Below are positions 1 through 8,436 of a DNA stretch of 64,000 bases, piece after piece. The stretch's first letter is position 1. Each line of letters starts with the position of its first letter. The stretch is taken from NCBI RefSeq assembly GCF_016617715.1, contig NZ_CP067225.1, positions 2,468,501 to 2,532,500 of the forward strand, given 5' to 3'. Position numbers and translations under genes: made by a program. Under the pieces are notes generated by a model. That model saw only the letters and a list, made by a program, of their open reading frames with translations, made no database searches and had not been told where the DNA came from. This DNA is from Paracoccus sp. MC1862. Lineage in GTDB: Bacteria; Pseudomonadota; Alphaproteobacteria; Rhodobacterales; Rhodobacteraceae.

Positions 1-600
1 ACGAGCCTTCTCTCGCTCACGCTGTCCCACCTGTCGATGGTCGCGGCGGCGGTGGTCGCCTCGACACTCGTGGCGGTCGGACTGGGTGTGCTGGTCACGC
101 GCGAGGGCTGGCGGGATTTCCTGCCGCTCGCCCGCACCGTCACCTCGGTCGGGCAGACCTTTCCACCCGTCGCGGTGCTGGCGCTGGCCGTTCCGGCGAT
201 GGGCTTCGGGGCGGGGCCGACGCTGCTGGCGCTGTTCCTCTACGGCCTCCTGCCGATCTTCGAGAACACGCTGGCGGGCTTGACCGCCCTGCCGCCGCAG
301 GTGATCGAGGCCGCGCGCGGCATGGGCATGACCCGCGCCCAGCGCCTGTGGCAGGTGGAACTGCCGCTGGCGCTGCCGGTGATCCTCGCGGGCGTGCGGC
401 TGTCGGCGGTAATCTCGCTTTCGACCGCCACCATCGGCTCGACCGTCGCAGCGCGGACGCTGGGCGAGGTCATCATCGCGGGGCTGCTGTCGTCCAACAC
501 CGCCTTTGTCCTGCAGGGGGGCCTGGTCGTCGGCACGCTCGCCCTGCTGATCCATGCAGGCTTCAAGGCGCTGGAAGCACGGGCCTGCGTGAGAGGGTAA
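1..600 (+). CDS. ABC transporter permease, osmoprotectant/choline (OpuB/ProW-like), 5'-truncated by window edge
   Basis: The reading frame is open from base 1, so the gene begins before the window; the ATG at 37 is internal. About 199 residues are visible, all hydrophobic helices of a binding-protein-dependent permease. The cytoplasmic EAA loop is clear (IEAARGMGMTRAQRLWQVEL), followed by the STATIGSTV segment typical of glycine-betaine/choline/osmoprotectant permeases. It would form the inner-membrane channel of a quaternary-amine importer. Its partners must lie upstream, because the next gene is convergent. Family assignment is good; the substrate is inferred only. Confidence 0.8.
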   Translation, partial: TSLLSLTLSHLSMVAAAVVASTLVAVGLGVLVTREGWRDFLPLARTVTSVGQTFPPVAVLALAVPAMGFGAGPTLLALFLYGLLPIFENTLAGLTALPPQVIEAARGMGMTRAQRLWQVELPLALPVILAGVRLSAVISLSTATIGSTVAARTLGEVIIAGLLSSNTAFVLQGGLVVGTLALLIHAGFKALEARACVRG

Positions 601-611
601 GGTCGCCAGGT

Positions 612-630
612 GGTGGGGTATAACCCCACC
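612..630. terminator. Hairpin between convergent genes
   Basis: GGTGGGGT-ATA-ACCCCACC forms an 8-bp stem 12 bases after the permease stop, in the gap between two convergent genes. There is no clear T-tract, so it is a probable bidirectional terminator rather than a textbook one. A second short inverted repeat (GGGTG...CACCC, about 674-688) follows. Confidence 0.5.
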
Positions 631-735
631 CGCCCAAAACCACATCCGCGCCGGATTACCGCGCCAGTGCGTAGGGTGGGTTGCACCCCAACTGTCGCCT
701 TCCCCCACCCGCCGGACCCCCGCGCCTGCGCCGGA

Positions 736-1560
736 TCAGCGCGCCAGCCCCAGCCGCTTCAGGTATTCGACCGAGGGCAGGATGCCCGCCTTGTCGCGCA
801 ACTCAAGGATCAGGCGCGGCTTCGAGGTGAATTCGCCCAGCGCTCGGAAGACGGCGGGCCAGCAGATCGTGCCCTCGCCGATGGTCCAGTGGCGGTCGGC
901 ATAGCCGTCGGCGTCCTGCAGGTGGATATGCTCCAGCCGGTTGCCGGCGCGGCGGACGTAGTAATCGACGGGCGGCGCCCCGGTCGAGCCGTAAGCGTAA
1001 TGCGCGTGGCCGGTATCGATGGACACCGCCATCGCCGGCGAGTTGAAGCTGTCCGCGAGGATGCGGCGGATGTCAGGGTCCTTGTCCTGGATGTTCTCGA
1101 CGACCATGGTGACGCCGATCTCCTCGGCGCGGCGGACCACCGGGTCCATGGTCAGGTGGCAGCATTCCAGCACGCGGTCATAGGCCGAGCGGCTGGGGAA
1201 GTTGTCAAGGTTGTTGAAATCCCAGGTCGAATAGGGCGAATGGATCACCATCTGCGTGGCCCCCAGATACTCGCAGACCTCCAGACCCTGCATGAACTTG
1301 CGCGCGTTCAGCGCCCGCATGTCGGGATCGAGGCTGGCGATGCTGAGGCCCCAGAACGGGCCGTGGATGCCAAGACGGCCGGTATAGCCTGCCAGCAGCG
1401 ACTTGGCGCGGTCGGCGACAGACTTCCAGTCGCCGTTCAGCAAGTCGGCGTCGAAGAAATCCTGCAGCTCGAGATCACGGTTCTCGGACAGGATGAAGTC
1501 TTGCATGGTTTCGAGCGCGGAAAGGAGAAGGGCAGCGTCCAGCAGGGGAAGGTCGGTCAT
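736..1560 (-). CDS. Sugar phosphate isomerase/epimerase family protein (xylose isomerase-like TIM barrel)
   Basis: This 274-residue protein has the AP-endonuclease-2/xylose-isomerase-like TIM-barrel pattern: IHGPF near residue 70, VIHSPYS near 105, VVENIQDKD near 154, SIDTGHAHY near 180 and HIHLQDADG near 212, ending with LILELRD. These His, Glu and Asp positions normally bind a divalent metal. It is the last gene of a minus-strand operon with a HAD phosphatase (12 bases upstream), a glycerophosphodiesterase and an ABC importer, so it probably acts on the sugar or polyol moiety released by them. The exact substrate cannot be read from the sequence. Confidence 0.75.
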   Translation of the reverse strand: MTDLPLLDAALLLSALETMQDFILSENRDLELQDFFDADLLNGDWKSVADRAKSLLAGYTGRLGIHGPFWGLSIASLDPDMRALNARKFMQGLEVCEYLGATQMVIHSPYSTWDFNNLDNFPSRSAYDRVLECCHLTMDPVVRRAEEIGVTMVVENIQDKDPDIRRILADSFNSPAMAVSIDTGHAHYAYGSTGAPPVDYYVRRAGNRLEHIHLQDADGYADRHWTIGEGTICWPAVFRALGEFTSKPRLILELRDKAGILPSVEYLKRLGLAR

Positions 1561-1572
1561 TGTTCGTCCAGT

Positions 1573-2262
1573 TCAGGCAGCGAGGGGAAGGAGAAGCCGG
1601 GACAGCAGGCCGTGGAACTCGGCCATGCCGTGGACGACATGGTCGGCGCCGGCATCGCGCAGGGTCTGCGCGTGGTTCTGGCGGTGGTCCGATGGGCCGA
1701 TGAAGCCCACGGCGAGGCAGCCTGCTGCGGCGGCGCAAAGGATGCCATGCGGGTTGTCGTCGATGAAGATCGCTTGGCTTGGCGCGACGCCCAGGCGTTC
1801 GCAGGCGTAAAGCGCCAGGTCAGGCGCGGGCTTGGGCGCGGGGACGTGCTCGGCCGAATAGACATGGGGGCCGAAGCGGCTCGCTAGCGGGGTGCGGACG
1901 ATAGAACGGTCGAGCCGCATGACCGACGAGTTCGAGCAGACCGCCATCGGCAGGTCGAAGCCGGACAGCACCGCCTCGATCCCTTCGACATGGGGGATGC
2001 CGCGGTCGAACATCTCGAACAGGATGCGGTCTGATTTAGCGAACACCTTGGCCGCGTCGAGGCCCGCCTGCCTCATCCAGGCGATGCTCGCCTGCGCCGC
2101 ATTCCCGGAGAAGATGCGGGTTGCTTCGTCGCGGGTCATGGGAAGGCCTGCGGCAGTGACGGCCCGAGCCAACGCTTCGCAGCCCAAAGGCTCGCTGTCC
2201 AGCAGCACGCCATCGCAGTCGAAGAGGATCGCGCCGTATTCCCTTGCGGCGTATTCCCTCAT
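1573..2262 (-). CDS. HAD-superfamily phosphatase/phosphomutase-like hydrolase
   Basis: This 229-residue protein has HAD motif I FDCDGVLLDSEP (Asp15 nucleophile, Asp17 acid/base), a helical cap, motif II VCSNSS, a lysine in APKPAPD and motif IV FIDDNPHG. The order is that of the beta-phosphoglucomutase/phosphatase subgroup. Its ATG overlaps the stop of the glycerophosphodiesterase gene by 4 bases (ATGA), indicating translational coupling. In context it probably dephosphorylates a sugar or glycerol phosphate made by its neighbour; this role is inferred. Confidence 0.8.
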   Translation of the reverse strand: MREYAAREYGAILFDCDGVLLDSEPLGCEALARAVTAAGLPMTRDEATRIFSGNAAQASIAWMRQAGLDAAKVFAKSDRILFEMFDRGIPHVEGIEAVLSGFDLPMAVCSNSSVMRLDRSIVRTPLASRFGPHVYSAEHVPAPKPAPDLALYACERLGVAPSQAIFIDDNPHGILCAAAAGCLAVGFIGPSDHRQNHAQTLRDAGADHVVHGMAEFHGLLSRLLLPLAA

Positions 2263-3020
2263 GCCGGGACGCCTTCCTGCATCAGTTCGCGCAGCAGCAC
2301 CGGGTTGTCGGATACGAGGAAACCCGGCGCACGGGCGATCCAGCGGCGGATCAGGGCAGGCTCGTTGATCGTCCAGACCGAGCAGGACTTCAGCGGACGC
2401 AGGCGGGAGATGAGGTCGAACTCGGCCTCGAACAACTCGTGGTGGATGCCGACGACATCAACCAGATCATCGACCTGTTTCAGGAAAGCCGCGATGCCGC
2501 CCTGCCGGTCGGCCCAAGTGCGGTTGACCGAGATGAGGCGGCGCAGGTCGGGGGCTGTGGCGCGGATGTGCCGCACGACCTTGATGTCGAAGCCGTGCAG
2601 GATGGACCGCTCGGCCAGTCCGAAGCGTCGCAGGGTTTCCACCGTCCGTTCCACCAGCCCGGGATAGGGAGTGCCGTTCTGGTCGGACTTCAGTTCGACA
2701 TAAAGGTCTGTCCCGGTATGGGGCGCGAGGATCTCCAGCACTTCTTCCAGACTGGGCACGCCCTCGTCGATCAGCACACCATCCGGCCCGCGCAGGCGCA
2801 GGGCCTTGCGGCTCTCCGGCGTCAGGTCGCGGGTCCGGCCGGTGCCGTTGGTGGTCCGGTCCAGCGTCGGGTCGTGGATGACCACGATCTCGCCCGCCTC
2901 GGTCAGGTGCAGGTCGAATTCGATGCCGTCGAAGCCGTGACGTGCGGTTTCACGGAAGCCGGTGGCCGAGTTCTCGGCCCAGAGGTTGCGGGCCCCGCGA
3001 TGGGCCATGATCTGCGACAT
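2259..3020 (-). CDS. Glycerophosphodiester phosphodiesterase
   Basis: The 253-residue protein begins with the GDPD catalytic signature: HRG at residues 7-9, AENS about ten residues later, then GIEFDLHLTEAGEIVVIHDP and LDRTTNGTG, which supply the metal-binding Glu/Asp and the second catalytic His. The family hydrolyses glycerophosphodiesters to glycerol-3-phosphate and an alcohol. There is no signal peptide, so it acts in the cytoplasm after import. It lies 22 bases downstream of two ABC permease genes and overlaps the HAD gene, suggesting the operon imports and breaks down a glycerophosphodiester-like compound. Confidence 0.88.
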   Translation of the reverse strand: MSQIMAHRGARNLWAENSATGFRETARHGFDGIEFDLHLTEAGEIVVIHDPTLDRTTNGTGRTRDLTPESRKALRLRGPDGVLIDEGVPSLEEVLEILAPHTGTDLYVELKSDQNGTPYPGLVERTVETLRRFGLAERSILHGFDIKVVRHIRATAPDLRRLISVNRTWADRQGGIAAFLKQVDDLVDVVGIHHELFEAEFDLISRLRPLKSCSVWTINEPALIRRWIARAPGFLVSDNPVLLRELMQEGVPA

Positions 3021-3042
3021 ATCAATGCTTTCCTTGAAAGGG

Positions 3043-3906
3043 TCAACGAATCGTCGGGTCCAGCCGGTCGCGCAGCCAGTCGCCCAGAAGCGAGATCGAC
3101 AGCGTCGTCATCACGATCACCGCCGACGGCGCGAGCATGATCCACGGCGCCCGCGTCAGGTATTCGCGCCCGAAGCCGACCATGTTCCCCAGCGAGCTTT
3201 CCGGCGGCTGCACACCGAGGCCGAGGAAGCTGAGGCCGGATTCCATCAGGATGATTTCCGGGAAGGTCAGCGTCATCGACACGATCAGGGTCGAGGCGAC
3301 ATTGGGCAGGATGTGCCGCAGATAGACGCGCGAGGGTTTCGCCCCAAGCTGCACCACCGCCGCCGCATAGCCCTGCGCCGAGGCTGAAATCGCAAGTCCG
3401 CGGGCGATGCGGGCGTATCGCTCCCAGCCATAGAAGCCCATCAGGCAGACCAGCAGGATCATGGACGAGCCGAAGAAGGCCAGCACCGCCAGCGACATGA
3501 TCATGAAGGGCAGCGCCGCCTGAAAGTCGGCCAGCGCCATGACCAGATGCTCGACCCAGCCCCGGAACTGGGCAGCGAGGAAACCCAGCGTGGTGCCGAA
3601 GACGGCGGACAGGATCGTGGCCCCGAAGGCGATGACCAGCGAGACGCGGACCGACTGGATCAGCCGCAACAGCAGGTCCCGGCCAAGCTCGTCGGTGCCG
3701 AGCCATTGGCCCGGCGTTCCCATCGGCGCAAGCCGCGCCGACAGGTCCATCCGGGTGATCTCGTAGGGCCGCAGTCCGTCGGCGAAGATGGCGGTCAGCA
3801 CTATCAGAAGGGTCCAGCCGGTGGCGAGCATGACCAGCCACGGCATCCTCAGCCGAGTGCGTGTCAGAAGGCCCGGTGCGGGGGTGGCGATTGCGGCATC
3901 GGCCAT
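3043..3906 (-). CDS. ABC transporter permease, DppC/OppC type
   Basis: This 287-residue inner-membrane permease has an N-terminal helix after a short cytoplasmic tail, the GTDELGRDLLLRLIQSVRVSL motif of DppC/OppC-type subunits, and further helices ending in SISLLGDWLRDRLDP, the usual C-terminus. It is coupled to the DppB-type gene with a 12-base gap. The gene itself is intact, but the binding protein and one ATPase of the same operon are disrupted, so it may no longer work as part of a complete importer. Confidence 0.88.
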   Translation of the reverse strand: MADAAIATPAPGLLTRTRLRMPWLVMLATGWTLLIVLTAIFADGLRPYEITRMDLSARLAPMGTPGQWLGTDELGRDLLLRLIQSVRVSLVIAFGATILSAVFGTTLGFLAAQFRGWVEHLVMALADFQAALPFMIMSLAVLAFFGSSMILLVCLMGFYGWERYARIARGLAISASAQGYAAAVVQLGAKPSRVYLRHILPNVASTLIVSMTLTFPEIILMESGLSFLGLGVQPPESSLGNMVGFGREYLTRAPWIMLAPSAVIVMTTLSISLLGDWLRDRLDPTIR

Positions 3907-3918
3907 CGTTATCCCTCC

Positions 3919-4845
3919 TTAATGGCTGCGCTTCTGGCGCAGGCGGGGGTCGAGCAGGCCATAGGCGAAATCGACACACAGGTTGGCGACCACCATCGAG
4001 GCCGCGATGACCAGCAGCAGGCATTGCACCACGGCAAGGTCGCGGTTCGAGACCGACACCACGATCAGCCGCCCGACGCCGGGCCACGAGAAGATGCTTT
4101 CCACCACGACCGCCCCCGCGATCAGCGCGCCCACCATGAAGCCGATCAGCGTCACGATGGGGATCGCGGCATTGGGCAGCGCGTGCCTCCAGACGACCTC
4201 GCGCCAGGGCAGGCCCTTGGCCATGGCGGTGCGGATATAGGGCTGGCCCAGCACCTCGATCATCGCGGAGCGCGAGAAACGGGCGAGGATGCCGATGCCG
4301 CCGATCGACAGCGTGGCGATGGGCAGGATCGCGTGGCGCCATGTGTCCTGCCCGCCCGAGGGCAGCCAGTCGAGCGTGACCGCGAAGACCAGCACCAGCA
4401 CCAACGCCAGCACGAAGGAGGGGATGGTGAAGCCGAAGATCGACAGCATGATCACCCCCCGGTCGGCGATGGAGTCCCGGTGCAGCGCCGCATAGACGCC
4501 CGCGGGGATGCCGATGCAGATCTTCAGGATCAGCGCCGGGACAGTGATCGACAGGGTGGCCGGGATGCGTTCCAGCACGAGATCGATGGCGGGCGAGTGG
4601 TCGCGCATCGAGATGCCGAAGTCGAAGCTCAGGATCTGCTGCAGATAGGCCAGATATTGCTGCCACAGCGGATCGTTCAGCCCCCAGCGGGCGCGGAAGG
4701 CCTCCACCGCGTCCTGCGGCGCGTCCGGTCCCAGCAGCACCTGTGCGGGGTCGCCCGACAGGCGCAGGACGACAAAGGCGAAGCTCATGACCAGCAGGAT
4801 GGTCAGGGCCGCGCGGGCGGTCTTGGCGAGGATGAAGCGAAGCAT
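3919..4845 (-). CDS. ABC transporter permease, DppB/OppB type
   Basis: This 308-residue permease starts with the classic DppB N-terminal helix (a basic residue group, then ALTILLVMSFAFVVLRLSGDP), has WGLNDPLWQQYLAYL and a C-terminal DFAYGLLDPRLR. It pairs with the DppC-type subunit downstream to form the channel of a family-5 (peptide/opine/nickel class) importer. It lies 7 bases after the ATPase gene. It is intact. The substrate is unknown; the operon enzymes suggest a phosphodiester or glycoside rather than a peptide. Confidence 0.88.
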   Translation of the reverse strand: MLRFILAKTARAALTILLVMSFAFVVLRLSGDPAQVLLGPDAPQDAVEAFRARWGLNDPLWQQYLAYLQQILSFDFGISMRDHSPAIDLVLERIPATLSITVPALILKICIGIPAGVYAALHRDSIADRGVIMLSIFGFTIPSFVLALVLVLVFAVTLDWLPSGGQDTWRHAILPIATLSIGGIGILARFSRSAMIEVLGQPYIRTAMAKGLPWREVVWRHALPNAAIPIVTLIGFMVGALIAGAVVVESIFSWPGVGRLIVVSVSNRDLAVVQCLLLVIAASMVVANLCVDFAYGLLDPRLRQKRSH

Positions 4846-4852
4846 GGGTTCC

Positions 4853-5830
4853 TCACGCCGCCTGCCGCGCAGGGCGGGACAGCTTCAGGCAGGCGGCAAG
4901 CCGGCCGCCGTGGTTTTCAAGTTGCGGCACCTGCGCGACGCAGCCCGCGTCGGCAAACTGGCAGCGGGGGTGGAAGGCGCAGCCTTGGGGACGGGCGGCG
5001 GGGTTCGGCGGCTCGCCATGCAGGATGATCCGAGTTTCCAGCCCCTGCCCCGCCTGCGGGATCGAGGAGACCAGCGCCTGCGTATAGGGGTGGCGCGGGA
5101 CGGCGAAGATGCGGTCCGAGGGCGCTTCCTCGACCACCCGGCCCAGATACATCACCGCCACCCGGTCGCAGATGTTGCGGACCACCTTCAGGTCGTGGCT
5201 GATGAAGACCATCGTCAGCCCGTCCTGTTCCTGCAGGTCGCGCAGCAGGTTCACCACCTGCGCCTGAATGGACACGTCCAGCGCCGACACCGGCTCGTCG
5301 CAGACAAGGAAGCCCGGGTTCGTCGCAAGCGCCCGGGCGATCACGACGCGCTGGCGCTGGCCGCCGGAGAGTTCGTGCGGATAGCGGTCCGCCTGGTCGC
5401 GGCGCAGACCGACGCGGGCCATCAGCGCCAGGGCGCGCTCGGCCAGTTCGACGCCTTTTGCGATGCCGTGGATTTGCAGCGGCTCGGCGATCTGGGCGGC
5501 GATGGTCATGCGGCGGTCGAGCGCGGCCAGCGGGTCTTGGAAGATCAGTTGCATCTGGGCGCGCAAGCGGCGCCAATGTTCGGTCCGGGGCGCGGGCATG
5601 GGCTGGCCGTGATAAAGGACCTCGCCCGCAAAGGGGGTTTCCAGCCCCAGCAGCATCCGGCCGAGCGTGGACTTGCCGGAGCCGGACTCGCCCACGACAC
5701 CGAGGATCTCGCCCTCGGCCACGGAAAGGTCGATGCCGTCCACGGCGCGCAGGGTCGTGGGCTTGCCGAACAGCGACTTGCCGGTGGTGTATTGCTGGAC
5801 GAGGCCGCGGGCTTCCAGAAGGACGCTCAT
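4853..5830 (-). CDS. ABC transporter ATP-binding protein, DppF/OppF type
   Basis: This 325-residue ATPase is complete: Walker [10 protein letters not shown] (47-55), Q-loop FQDP (97-100), signature LSGGQ (154-158), Walker B FLVCDEP (174-180) and the C-terminal oligopeptide-transporter extension with GCAFHPRCQFAD cysteines. It would normally work as a heterodimer with a DppD-type ATPase, but that gene immediately upstream (overlap ATGA) has lost its nucleotide-binding domain. Unless DppF forms a homodimer or another ATPase substitutes, this importer lacks one motor subunit. Confidence 0.9.
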   Translation of the reverse strand: MSVLLEARGLVQQYTTGKSLFGKPTTLRAVDGIDLSVAEGEILGVVGESGSGKSTLGRMLLGLETPFAGEVLYHGQPMPAPRTEHWRRLRAQMQLIFQDPLAALDRRMTIAAQIAEPLQIHGIAKGVELAERALALMARVGLRRDQADRYPHELSGGQRQRVVIARALATNPGFLVCDEPVSALDVSIQAQVVNLLRDLQEQDGLTMVFISHDLKVVRNICDRVAVMYLGRVVEEAPSDRIFAVPRHPYTQALVSSIPQAGQGLETRIILHGEPPNPAARPQGCAFHPRCQFADAGCVAQVPQLENHGGRLAACLKLSRPARQAA

Positions 5831-6147
5831 GCGACCACCGCTTGCGGTTGCCGGGCGGCGATCGTTACCTTGGGATGGAAGCAGGCGACCTCGCCGCCTT
5901 CCGCCTGCGGCTTCAATTCAGGCACATAGGCCGCGCAGAAATCTGTTGCCCGCGCGCAGCGGGGCGCGAAGGCGCAGCCCTGCGGCAGGTTCCTAGGGTC
6001 GGGGACGGTGCCCTCGATGGGGACCAGCCGGGCGCGGCCCGCGTCCAGTTCCGGGATCGCGTCGAACAGGCCGCGCGTATAGGGGTGCTTCGGCGCCTCG
6101 AACAGCCGCGCCACCTTGTTCGTTTCCACGATCCGCCCCGCATACAT
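5827..6147 (-). pseudogene. DppD-type ABC ATPase, C-terminal remnant only
   Basis: Only about 106 residues remain, beginning at MYAGRIVE, the strand that in DppD/OppD proteins lies about 210 residues from the start (usually preceded by VAV). The rest matches the C-terminal extension: HPYTRGLFDAIP, then GCAFAPRCARA with its cysteines. Walker A, Q-loop, signature and Walker B are all absent. The break lies within 45 bases of the binding-protein stop codon, next to a GC hairpin. This looks like a deletion joining the intergenic hairpin to the 3' third of dppD. The remnant still overlaps the dppF start by ATGA. Confidence 0.85.
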
Positions 6148-6152
6148 CAAAG

Positions 6153-6180
6153 CGCGGGGCGAGCCATCAGCCCGCCCCGC
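6153..6180 (-). terminator. GC-rich hairpin after binding-protein gene
   Basis: On the minus strand GCGGGGCG and CGCCCCGC flank an 11-base centre that extends the stem by three more pairs. It lies about 10 bases after the binding-protein stop and just before the dppD remnant. The run of T after it is short. Such hairpins after binding-protein genes commonly reduce read-through and stabilise the first cistron. It may also mark the deletion junction. Confidence 0.6.
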
Positions 6181-6188
6181 AAAAGTGG

Positions 6189-7820
6189 TCAGACGTTCCA
6201 GTTGTTCGCGCGGAAATCCATCGCGAAGGCCGGAGCGGCTTTCCAGTTCAGTTCCGACTTCATGCCGGTGAAGACGGCGTTCTGGTGCAGGACGGTATAG
6301 GCCGGGTCCTCGCGCTCGCAGATCTCCAGCATCCGGGCATGGGCCTTCAGCCGCGCGGCGGGGTCCATCGAGGTTTCCATCACCACGGAAAGCTGGTTCA
6401 CCTCGTCGTTCCAGAAGTTGCGCTTCTGCTGCGCCTCGCCGTTCGGGCCGAACTGGACGACCAGCGGCGTGACCGGATCGTTGATGTTGTTCGAGGCCGA
6501 CCAGTCGAAGACGCCGCGCACCCCTTGGGGGTCATGGATCTGCGCCCAGTTTTCCTTCATCTCGATCTCGACGTTCAGGCCGACCTGCTTCCACATCTCG
6601 ACCAGCACCTGCGCGGTGGGCGTCTGGTTGGTGTAGTAGTTGTTGAGCAGCCGATAGGGGATCGCATCGCCCTTGTAGCCCGCCTGCTTCAGCAGGTCGC
6701 GGGCGAGGTCGGGGTTGTATTCCGGCACGGCCCAGCCTTCGACGAACATCCCCGAGGTCCTGAAGCTTTCGAACTGCAGGCCCGCCGGGACGACGGTCTG
6801 CCCGCCCCACAACGCCTCGACGACGGCCTGCCGGTCGATCGCATGGGTCATGGCGCGGCGGACCAGCGGATCGGCGAGAAACTCGTTCTGCTTGTTGAAG
6901 ACGGTGACGCGGTGGTTCCAGATGGTCGAGGACTGCACTTCCAGCCCCGGCGCGGCAGCGACCGTCGCGATCTGGTCGGGCGGCAGGTCGCAGGCGAAGT
7001 CGTATTCGCCCGAGAGCAAGCCGTTCACGCGGCTGGCGACCTCGGGGACCTCGACGAAGCGGATGCGTTCAAGCGGCGGGCAGCCGCCCCAGTAGTCGTC
7101 AAAGGCCACCAGCGTCAGCGAGACGTCGGGGCGGAACTCCTCGACCCGGTAGGGGCCGGTGGTGACGGGGCTGTTGGCCCATTCGGCGTAAGATGCGGCC
7201 TCGTCCCAGGCGCGCTTGCTGGCGATCTGCGATCCGAAGGCGTAAAGGCGGCCTTCCAGCGTGATGTCGGGCGTCGCGTTGTGGAAGCGGACGGTGTATT
7301 TGTCCACGGCCTCGACGCCGCGCAGCGCGGGCCACAGCCGGCGGGCAATGCCGGGGATGTTGGCCGGCAGTTCCTTGGCGTTCTGCAGCTTGAAGTTTTC
7401 GGCGTAAAGCGTCTGGCCGCCGGCAGGCTCGGCCCCGGCGAACAGCCGCTCGTCCTAAAAGGAAAAGACCACGTCCTCGGCGGTCAGTTCGTCGCCGTTG
7501 TGGAAGCGAACGCCCTGACGCAGCTTCAGGTCGATGGTCCGGTCGTCCAGACGCGTCCATTCGGTCGCAAGGCCCGCGACCGGGCCCTGGTTGCCCATCC
7601 AGTCGCGCAGGATCAGCCCTTCCCAGAGGTTGGGGAAGAACACCCGCTCGCCCACGTTCGACTGCTCGTTCCAGATGTCCAGCGTGTTGTTGTTGGTGAT
7701 CTTATGCACCGCGACGGTGATGGAACGGCGCGGCGCCTGGGCCATGGCGTGACGCGGCAGGATCAGGGAACCGGCGGCGGCGCCGAACAGGCCCAGGGTG
7801 TGGCGACGGGTGATAAGCAT
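6189..7820 (-). pseudogene. ABC substrate-binding protein, SBP family 5, interrupted by an in-frame amber codon
   Basis: The frame from ATG at 7820 to the stop at 6189 is continuous (about 542 codons, full family length) except for one TAG at 7455-7457, codon 122. Both sides are clearly SBP_bac_5: the N-terminal part has a twin-arginine-like signal (TRRHTLGLFG...AMA), NLWEGLILRDWMGNQGP and VRFHNGDELTAEDVVFSF; after the stop the frame resumes with DERLFAG and ends in WNV. The family normally has a polar residue at the interrupted position. A single base change or sequencing error explains it. With the truncated dppD in the same operon, real decay is likely. Confidence 0.8.
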
Positions 7821-8003
7821 GGGTCTCTCTCATGTGCAGTGCAGGGCGGGCGGCGATCGGTGCCACTTCGGCGCGCCTTCTGGCCCCGCCATGTGGCCGT
7901 CGGATGACGCGGCCGTGACATTCTTGTTAACTTCAGGGTGGCGGGCGAACTTTCCCTGCCGAGGATCGTTGGGGCAGGCCCCCGCAGCAGGAAAGGAACC
8001 GCG

Positions 8004-8330
8004 ATGACCGAACGTGTGGTGACGATCCCCATGGCCGACGTGGACATGGACGAGTTGCGCTGGAAATCGCGTCCGGTCGTGATCCTCGCCCGTGACCAGG
8101 AAGACCCGCGCGTGGCCGAGCAGATCGCCATGCTCAACGCGGCCGCGCATGGCATGGGCGAACGTGACATGCCGGTGCTGACCGATTTCGGTGGTGACAC
8201 GGGCTTCGAGCTGCGCCTGCTTGGCCGCGACGGCACGCTGAAGCAGCGCTTCGATGCCCCGGCTCCTGCCGAGACGCTGTTCGGGATCGTCGATTCCATG
8301 CCCATGCGGCAGGAGGAGATGAAGGACTGA
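8004..8330 (+). CDS. DUF4174 domain-containing protein
   Basis: This 108-residue protein has the DUF4174 pattern: LRWKSRPVVILARDQEDP near residue 13, an aspartate-rich middle, a LLGRDGTLKQRF strand-turn and the conserved end SMPMRQEEMKD. The start at 8004 is preferred over an in-frame start at 7938 because AGGAAAGGAACC lies just upstream. The fold resembles small thioredoxin-like proteins, but no CxxC is present. Function is unknown. It is followed by a hairpin and an Old Yellow Enzyme gene. No signal peptide is visible in this version. Confidence 0.75.
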   Translation: MTERVVTIPMADVDMDELRWKSRPVVILARDQEDPRVAEQIAMLNAAAHGMGERDMPVLTDFGGDTGFELRLLGRDGTLKQRFDAPAPAETLFGIVDSMPMRQEEMKD

Positions 8331-8352
8331 CCTCGCCGCCCGCGACGGGCCG

Positions 8353-8375
8353 GCCCGATGGGCGGGCTTTCCTTT
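8353..8375 (+). terminator. Intrinsic terminator-like hairpin
   Basis: GCCCG-ATGGG-CGGGC is followed immediately by TTTCCTTT, 22 bases after the DUF4174 stop. This is consistent with termination before the next gene at 8437. Confidence 0.6.
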
Positions 8376-8436
8376 CGCGCCTGGAACGATCACGGTCCCG
8401 CATCGTTGCACTCCCCTGCCACGAAAGGAGCCGTCC

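Noticed and set aside
672..690. GTAGGGTGGGTT-type dispersed repeat
   Set aside because: It looks like the start of a common GGGTGGG repeat, but only one imperfect copy was noticed in the window, so no repeat family can be supported.
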